Origin: Microcaldota archaeon
GTDB taxonomy: Archaea > Micrarchaeota > Micrarchaeia > Micrarchaeales > Micrarchaeaceae
Direction: 5' to 3'
Assembly (NCBI GenBank): GCA_021807115.1
Contig: JAKAPJ010000002.1
Span: 1-64,000 of the forward strand
DNA length: 64,000 nt
Shown: positions 58,127 to 64,000 of the stretch, piece by piece
Layout: the number at the start of each line of letters is the position of its first letter
Numbering within the stretch: the stretch's first letter is position 1
The notes under the pieces: generated by a model
The model's database searches: none
What the model saw: the letters and a program-made list of their open reading frames with translations, nothing else
What the model was told of the DNA's origin: nothing
Made by a program: the position numbers and the translations under genes

Positions 58127-58720
58127 TTATGTAACTTTAGCGGTAATCGAGGCTGCCTTGTCATATATGGGGTTTGGCGCCGGCGCCGGAGGTGCCTGTC
58201 CGTTCGGGCCGGGCAGCGAGTAATTTACCCATATCCACCCTGAAAACGAGGATGTCAACGGGACGTTCGACATAAGAATCCCATTCTTGTCATAGCAGTG
58301 CAATCCGGTTACAAAAAGTCTTGAATCTTGCACTACTGCAGTGGTGAGCAGGACGTTTGTGGGGTCCTGTGTTATGGCAAGCCCGTTTGCAAGTATGACC
58401 TGGTAGGGGTTAATGTTGTTGGCGGCCTCTGCGTTCCCGGTCTGGTTTATCGAGCTTGTGCACGCCATCTCCAGGTCATATATCCTAGTGTTCGCCGTGG
58501 CCTGCCCAAATGTGAAGGAGACAGTGCCATCAGAGTAAAATGTGAGGCCCTGGCAGAGGAACCCAGGCTCCCCTGTGCACACCGTAGAGGTGAAGTTGCT
58601 GCTGTTAAATACGCCTAGTGCGAACATTACCCCAAGTACTACTGCTATTATCAATATGGCCCATCCGTATGTCATTAGGTATTCCATTGCGCTCTGCGAT
58701 TTCTTGAGTGTGCCTGCCAT
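58127..58720 (-). CDS. Class III signal peptide (pilin-like) protein without LamG domain
   Basis: MAGTLKKSQSAMEYLMTYGWAILIIAVVLGVMFALGVFNSSNF... Confidence 0.82.
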   Translation of the reverse strand: MAGTLKKSQSAMEYLMTYGWAILIIAVVLGVMFALGVFNSSNFTSTVCTGEPGFLCQGLTFYSDGTVSFTFGQATANTRIYDLEMACTSSINQTGNAEAANNINPYQVILANGLAITQDPTNVLLTTAVVQDSRLFVTGLHCYDKNGILMSNVPLTSSFSGWIWVNYSLPGPNGQAPPAPAPNPIYDKAASITAKVT

Positions 58721-58835
58721 GTCAAATACCTTGGCCCGTAGTCAAACTATAATTACAAGAGAAGCTATTTAAATAGTGGTAAATTACGGAAGTTTTTGTA
58801 CGCGCCTAGCGCACGCTAATGCCGGGAAACTAAAA

Positions 58836-58882
58836 CATAAAGAAAAAAGAGAAAAAAAAGTAGAAAAATAAAAAAGAAAGGT
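58836..58882 (-). terminator. T-rich terminator on minus strand, downstream of 58888-59493
   Basis: Plus strand reads aaagaaaaaagagaaaaaaaagtagaaaaataaaaaagaaagg immediately after the stop codon of the minus-strand gene. Confidence 0.55.
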
Positions 58883-58887
58883 AACGG

Positions 58888-59493
58888 TTAGGTTACCTTT
58901 ACGGTCACGGTCAATACCTTAGCGGTGAGCCATGGGCAGCCACTTGCCTCCATAGTGCACTGCGATGAGGTATAGTTCATCCAGATAAATCCGCTGAACG
59001 CCGCGCCTATGCTCTGCGAGCCCAGTGCGCTGCCCGTTGTGCCATAGCATGGCCAACCACTTATCTGTACGGTTTGTCCCGAAGAGAGCTGGTTCCCCAC
59101 AAGGGTGCTAACTCCTCCAGTTATCCCGTTCGCCAATCCGGGCGACCCTCCGCCAGACGCGCTCAGGAGCAGCGAATTGTACCCGCCACCTAGAGCAGTC
59201 GAGGACGGCTGGCCCGTTCCTGTCGAAGTGGCCGCGCACGCCAACTCTACATTATAGATTGTAGAGCCTGTGTTCTGCCCGAACGTGAACGACAGCGTAC
59301 CTGCATTGTTCAGGATAGGATTGCTGCACGAGTAACCCGGCGACGCGATACACGACGTGCCGAGCAGGCTCGAACCGCTGAATACTCCCAGCGAGAACAG
59401 TGCTCCCAATACCACGGCTATAATCAGTATAGCCCATCCGTATGTCATCAGATACTCCATAGCGCTTTGCGCCCTGAGGGTTCTTCCTAACAT
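58888..59493 (-). CDS. Class III signal peptide (pilin-like) protein without LamG domain
   Basis: MLGRTLRAQSAMEYLMTYGWAILIIAVVLGALFSLGVFSGSSLLGTSC... Confidence 0.82.
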   Translation of the reverse strand: MLGRTLRAQSAMEYLMTYGWAILIIAVVLGALFSLGVFSGSSLLGTSCIASPGYSCSNPILNNAGTLSFTFGQNTGSTIYNVELACAATSTGTGQPSSTALGGGYNSLLLSASGGGSPGLANGITGGVSTLVGNQLSSGQTVQISGWPCYGTTGSALGSQSIGAAFSGFIWMNYTSSQCTMEASGCPWLTAKVLTVTVKVT

Positions 59494-59764
59494 TATTTCA
59501 CCTTTAGAATCTAACCTATTAATCAAAACATAGCTATATAAACGTTGCTCTTTAGCGGCACATAAGTAGCTTCAAGCCATTCCCTGTCCGCATGGCGCCG
59601 GGCCGCCTTACGTGGCGCACCCGTCGCAACCTTGCAAGAAGCAACACGAATATTATAATCAATAATAAATACCTTTCCAGCGTTCTTCTATATGCCAGCG
59701 CCCCAGCCGTAAAAGACCGGCGCCGTTTTTTGCGTTTTCAGGTCTCATGCTCAAAAGTGATTCC

Positions 59765-61036
59765 ATGGCAGAGGAACTCAACCCTTTCAAGATAGCCCAG
59801 GAGCAGCTTGACCAAGCTGCACAGATAATGAAGCTGGATAGGCAGGCGCATGCGATACTGAGGGAACCCAAGCGGCAGCTCACGGTAACGCTCCCCGTGA
59901 AGATGAGGGATGGTACTACAAAGACCTTCACCGGATTCAGGGTCCAGTACAACGATGCAAGGGGTCCTGCAAAGGGTGGCATAAGGTTCCACCCGGCCGA
60001 GACAATAGACACAGTGAAGGCGCTTGCGGCATGGATGACCTGGAAGTGCTCCCTTGCAAACATACCGTTCGGCGGCGGCAAGGGCGGCGTGATCTGCGAC
60101 CCGAAGAAGTTCAACGATGTTGAGATGGAGAACCTCTCCCGCGCCTACATGCGCGGCATAGCCTCCATCGTGGGCACAAACCAGGACGTACCTGCACCCG
60201 ACGTGTACACTACTCCCCAGATAATGGCATGGATGATGGACGAGTACTCCAGGATAGTGGGGCACAACGACTTCGGCATGATAACCGGCAAACCTGTCGA
60301 GATATGGGGGTCCGAGGGCAGGAAGGACTCCACTGCCATGGGCGGCATGTTCGTGATGAGGGAGGCGGCCAAGGCGCTCAAGATAGACCTCAAGAAGGCA
60401 AAGATAGCGGTCCAGGGGTTCGGCAACGCGGGCATGTACGCCTACACCCTGTCAAAGAGCATGTTCGGCTCAAAGGTAGTCGCAATAAGCGACTCCGCGG
60501 GCGGCGTATACGACCCCGACGGTCTGGACATGAAGAAGCTGGAGGAGGCGAAGGCCAAGACTGGCAGCGTGCAGGGCTACCAGAGCAAGAACGCCAAGAA
60601 GGTGTCAAACGAGCAGCTGCTGGAACTTCCGGTAGACATACTCATACCTGCCGCGATAGAGAACCAGGTAAAGAAGGACAATGCCGACAGGGTGAAGGCA
60701 AAGCTCCTGCTTGAGCTGGCGAACGGGCCGGTCACCCCGGATGCGACCAACATACTTTTCGAGAAGGGCGTGGTCGACCTTCCTGACTTCCTGGTCAACA
60801 GCGGCGGGGTAATAGGCTCGTACTTCGAGTGGACCCAGAACGTGAGCGGCTACTACTGGGACACGCCGCGCTTCGATGCGGAGCTGGACAAGATAATAAC
60901 CCAGTCGTTCAGGGACACCATGGCCACGCAGAAGGGGTACGCGGACAAGAAGCAGAAGATATCCCCGAGGATGGCCGCATACGTGATAGCGGTCGACCGC
61001 GTTGCGAGGGCGATGAAGGCCAGGGGCTGGTACTAG
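59765..61036 (+). CDS. gdhA: Glutamate dehydrogenase (Glu/Leu/Phe/Val family)
   Basis: RVQYNDARGPAKGGIRFHP...ALAAWMTWKCSLANIPFGGGKGGVICDPKK; VQGFGNAGMYA. Confidence 0.93.
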   Translation: MAEELNPFKIAQEQLDQAAQIMKLDRQAHAILREPKRQLTVTLPVKMRDGTTKTFTGFRVQYNDARGPAKGGIRFHPAETIDTVKALAAWMTWKCSLANIPFGGGKGGVICDPKKFNDVEMENLSRAYMRGIASIVGTNQDVPAPDVYTTPQIMAWMMDEYSRIVGHNDFGMITGKPVEIWGSEGRKDSTAMGGMFVMREAAKALKIDLKKAKIAVQGFGNAGMYAYTLSKSMFGSKVVAISDSAGGVYDPDGLDMKKLEEAKAKTGSVQGYQSKNAKKVSNEQLLELPVDILIPAAIENQVKKDNADRVKAKLLLELANGPVTPDATNILFEKGVVDLPDFLVNSGGVIGSYFEWTQNVSGYYWDTPRFDAELDKIITQSFRDTMATQKGYADKKQKISPRMAAYVIAVDRVARAMKARGWY

Positions 61037-61089
61037 CGTTCCAGCCCGGCCGGCAGGTCAGGTCTTATGCGCGTAGCGGCCGCAAAGCG

Positions 61090-61494
61090 CTACTGCTTCC
61101 TGAGGAAATTCTGTATCTTTGTGATGTCGGTCTTCAGCTTGTCAATCTCCTTGAGCTCCTCCTTGCTCAGGGTGTCCTCCCCCTTGCCCACATGCTCCTT
61201 GACTGCGTCCAGGAACTCTATCCACTCGTTAAGGTCTATCTTCAGCAGCTCCAGGGCGTTCTTGTCCTCCTTGAACAGCGTTATGAGCTTGAGCAGTTTG
61301 GTGTTCTCCGCGGTCTCCTCCCCCTTGTCAAGCTTCTGCTTGATCCCGTTCCTCAGCTCTATGATGTCAACCAGGGTTATCTCGCGGTTCTTCTCCGTGA
61401 TCTTTGTGATGTTCTGCGCCACGGAAGTTATCGCTGAGTGGAGCCTTGATATGAGCTCGTTTACTGTAAGCTTCCTGAGTTCCTCTAGCACCAT
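61090..61494 (-). CDS. Small helical/coiled-coil protein of unknown function
   Basis: MVLEELRKLTVNELISRLHSAITSVAQNITKITEKNREI...; charged, helix-rich. Confidence 0.6.
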   Translation of the reverse strand: MVLEELRKLTVNELISRLHSAITSVAQNITKITEKNREITLVDIIELRNGIKQKLDKGEETAENTKLLKLITLFKEDKNALELLKIDLNEWIEFLDAVKEHVGKGEDTLSKEELKEIDKLKTDITKIQNFLRKQ

Positions 61495-61549
61495 CCCATC
61501 AACAGGTTAGTATTGCACTGCAACATATTAAAAATCATTTATCCGCCGC

Positions 61550-62932
61550 TCAATCCTTCACGAACTCCTTGACGTCGTTGGTCTCGGGCGATTCCTTGAA
61601 CGCCGCCGCCATGCCCTTGGGCAGCAGCAGCACCTTGCCGTATGTGTAGTACACCCCGCTCACCAGCAGCACGCCAAGGGCCACCGTCAGCCCGAACTGC
61701 CCTATGGTGAGCAGCAGCCCGAGGTTCCCCAGGATGCCTACAAGCGGCACGATGAAGAACGCCTTGTGCCGCAGCAGCAGCCCCTGGCTCTTCGCGTTCT
61801 GCCTCTCCTTTATGGTAAGGTTCAGCGCCGCCACGTTGACTATGGTGAACGAGAACAGCATAGTTGCGCTCATGGTGTCTATTATGGCCGCGAACTGCGT
61901 GGTGGCTATGATTATTATCGCTGCTATGCAGGCCAGTATCACCCCGTTGGTCGGGGTGGCGTCCGGGTTCAGGGTCTTGAACAGCTCCGGCAGCTCGCAG
62001 TCCCTGCCCATCGCGAAGAACACCCTTGCCGCTCCCATCAGGCATATCAGCATCAGGCCGAATATGGACACGATGCTGATCGCGACGAACAGGTAGCGCA
62101 GCCCCTCCACCTTGAGCAGGTTGGCAAGCAGCAGCGGCAGGCTCACCCTGCCGGTTATGCCCCCGCCCGCACTGGGAAGCGTGGATTGGGGTATGCTGCT
62201 GAACACCCCTGTGGATATGGACGCTAGCACCGCATAGAGCAGCAGGAACACTATTATCGAGATGTATATCGCGTTCTTTATCGTCCTGTCGCCTCCAGCC
62301 ACCCTCTTGCTGACAACCGTTATCGCGGAGAACCCGGCGAACGCGAAGAACATTATGGCGGAGCCTGTGAACGTGCTTACCAGGTCCTGCTTTGACAGGT
62401 TCAGGTTGAGGGTGAACGAGGCAAGGTGCGAGCCGTATATGAGGAACGCCAGCAGCGCAATTATGTTTATCCCTATGTATGCAGCCAGGCGCGGCACCGA
62501 CAGCTTCACGCCGTAGAGCACCACTGCTGCGGCCAGTATCGTTATCAGCGCCCCGACGAACATGATCGGCAGCGGCACGGCGAATATCGAGCTTATGTAG
62601 TATGCCAGGTTTATCGCGCCGGCGGCAGCTGCGCTTATCAGGCCTGCCGCCCACAGCAGCCCAGCAACGAATCCGGCATTTGGCGAGAATACCTCCCTCA
62701 CGTACTCGAACGCGCCGCCCTCCTTCGAAACGAACCTGGCGATCTCGGAGAAGCACACTCCGGCTATCAGCGCCAGCAGCGCTGTGACCAGCAGCGCGGT
62801 GAAGCTGTACACCCCCGACCTTATCATAGAGGGCCCACTTAGCACGAATATCCCCGCGCCTAGGCTGCCTGCAAGTATTATCACGAGTGTGTCGAACAGG
62901 CTTAGCTTGGGCTCCGCGTCCGCGCCGGGCAT
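61550..62932 (-). CDS. APC-superfamily amino acid permease
   Basis: LSLFDTLVIILAGSLGAGIFVLSGPSMIRSGVYSFTALLVTALLALIAGVCFSEIA...GGAFEYVREVF; 12 TM-like segments. Confidence 0.88.
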   Translation of the reverse strand: MPGADAEPKLSLFDTLVIILAGSLGAGIFVLSGPSMIRSGVYSFTALLVTALLALIAGVCFSEIARFVSKEGGAFEYVREVFSPNAGFVAGLLWAAGLISAAAAGAINLAYYISSIFAVPLPIMFVGALITILAAAVVLYGVKLSVPRLAAYIGINIIALLAFLIYGSHLASFTLNLNLSKQDLVSTFTGSAIMFFAFAGFSAITVVSKRVAGGDRTIKNAIYISIIVFLLLYAVLASISTGVFSSIPQSTLPSAGGGITGRVSLPLLLANLLKVEGLRYLFVAISIVSIFGLMLICLMGAARVFFAMGRDCELPELFKTLNPDATPTNGVILACIAAIIIIATTQFAAIIDTMSATMLFSFTIVNVAALNLTIKERQNAKSQGLLLRHKAFFIVPLVGILGNLGLLLTIGQFGLTVALGVLLVSGVYYTYGKVLLLPKGMAAAFKESPETNDVKEFVKD

Positions 62933-62984
62933 ATTAATTGATTGTAAAAGAACCCTCTTTAAACGTTGCCTAATGCGCCGCCCC

Positions 62985-63674
62985 TCATCCCTTCTCCCCC
63001 TTCCCCTCCAGCAGTTTCACGGCTATCCCCTTCGCGTCGATGTATGCGCGGTTATCCGGATCCAGGGACAGGGCTATGTCGCATTCCCTCACCGCGTCCT
63101 CGTATCTCCCCAGCCCCACAAGGGCGTTGCACTTGCCGCCGTGTGCCGGTGCGAGCCTCCGGTCCAGCGCTATCGCCCTGTCGTACTCGCGCACCGCCGC
63201 GGTGTAGTCGGCCAGGGCAGCCAGGGCCACGGCCTTGTTGTAGTGCGCGGCCACTGATTTGGGATCCAGCCTTATCGCTGCGTCGTACTCCCTAATCGCG
63301 TCCCCATACTTGCCCAGCCACGAGAGTGCATTGCCCTTGCTGCTGTGCGCGGCGGGGTCCTTCTTGTCGAGCCATATTGCGGTGTCGTACTCCCTGATCG
63401 CGTCCTCGTACTTCCCCAGCCCCGCCAGCGCTATGCCCTTGTTGTAGTGCGCGGCTTGGAATCTAGGATCTATGCCCAGCGCGGTGTCGAACTCCTTTAT
63501 CGCATCGGCGTACCTGCCAAGGTTGTCCAGCGCTATGCCCTTGTTGTTGTACGATACCGCAAGGCCGGGATCCAGCCTTATCGCCGCGTCATAGCCCTTT
63601 ATCGCGTCCTCGTACATGCCCTGGACAAGCAGGGAATTGCCCTGTTCGTTCCAGTATAGAGCGTTCTTTTCCAT
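62985..63674 (-). CDS. TPR-repeat protein
   Basis: About six 34-aa repeats of type A.YNKGIALAGLGKYEDAIREYDTAIxLDP. Confidence 0.9.
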   Translation of the reverse strand: MEKNALYWNEQGNSLLVQGMYEDAIKGYDAAIRLDPGLAVSYNNKGIALDNLGRYADAIKEFDTALGIDPRFQAAHYNKGIALAGLGKYEDAIREYDTAIWLDKKDPAAHSSKGNALSWLGKYGDAIREYDAAIRLDPKSVAAHYNKAVALAALADYTAAVREYDRAIALDRRLAPAHGGKCNALVGLGRYEDAVRECDIALSLDPDNRAYIDAKGIAVKLLEGKGEKG

Positions 63675-63877
63675 CCCACTAACCGTGCATTGCGCAGATC
63701 CTGCGCATAAACGCCATCAGCCCTGCCCAGTTAAGAGAATAGAAGAGCAGGTTTATGTATCTTTTCGCCAGGCAGGGCGACGATACGAGACGGCTAAAAA
63801 CGGCATCAGCGCGCACATATGCCGCCCACACATCGAAACGGGAAAAGCCAAGATGCGCGCGTCACATTGGCCGAATG

Positions 63878-64000
63878 TCAGCGGTACATGTCGCTTACTC
63901 CCTGCGGCAGGTTCTTCGTTTCAGTGACGTGGTAAATCTGGAACTTCTCGTCAATCTCCATGGCTGCGGAGTAGAGCTTGGCCAAGCTTGCCTTGTCCAG
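63878..64000 (-). CDS. C-terminal fragment of an unidentified protein (runs off window)
   Basis: Reverse complement: ...LDKASLAKLYSAAMEIDEKFQIYHVTETKNLPQGVSDMYR*. Confidence 0.5.
   Translation of the reverse strand: MDKASLAKLYSAAMEIDEKFQIYHVTETKNLPQGVSDMYR

Noticed and set aside
61539-62756. 405-aa minus-strand ORF rich in R/G/H
   Set aside because: Alternative frame of the APC permease (61550-62932), which has proper TM pattern and motifs.
62985-63674. Periodic ~102-nt similarity considered as DNA tandem repeat
   Set aside because: Periodicity is explained by 34-aa TPR protein repeats.

Overview
This 64-kb, high-GC window is archaeal: thermosome, aEF1-beta, L34e/L14e/L10e, Dph2, XPD, Mre11, Rad50, presenilin-type protease and an intron-containing tRNA-Trp. 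Tiny envelope-rich genes and class III (type IV pilin-like) signal peptides suggest a DPANN/Micrarchaeota-like genome, but that lineage is an inference. Housekeeping genes include NUDIX x2, AlaX, a PFK with PPi-type residues plus class I FBA, archaeal Adk-DUF106-L34e-Cmk-L14e, nuoABCD, DtdA, Lhr-like helicase, GDH and FtsZ. They are interleaved with a large set of secreted or surface proteins. The most interesting structures are: (i) a tandem family of five small secreted proteins that all end in an invariant C-terminal Cys (..YTQNI..ENSC*), with a membrane-anchored companion, between a MinD/ParA-like ATPase and ftsZ (47.0-53.6 kb); (ii) five pilin-signal/LamG-like proteins with near-constant N- and C-terminal cassettes and variable centres, including a 104-nt identical run between two distant inverted copies and one copy whose usual ATG start is ACG; (iii) a C17 homopolymer in a surface-protein gene; (iv) a Kelch-like propeller with a C-x8-C pair in each visible blade. 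The first 9 bases (TTCCGATCT) match the end of a standard Illumina adapter, so the left edge may be a contig-end artefact. No CRISPR array, rRNA or transposase was recognised. All assignments were made by eye from sequence motifs, with no database search.
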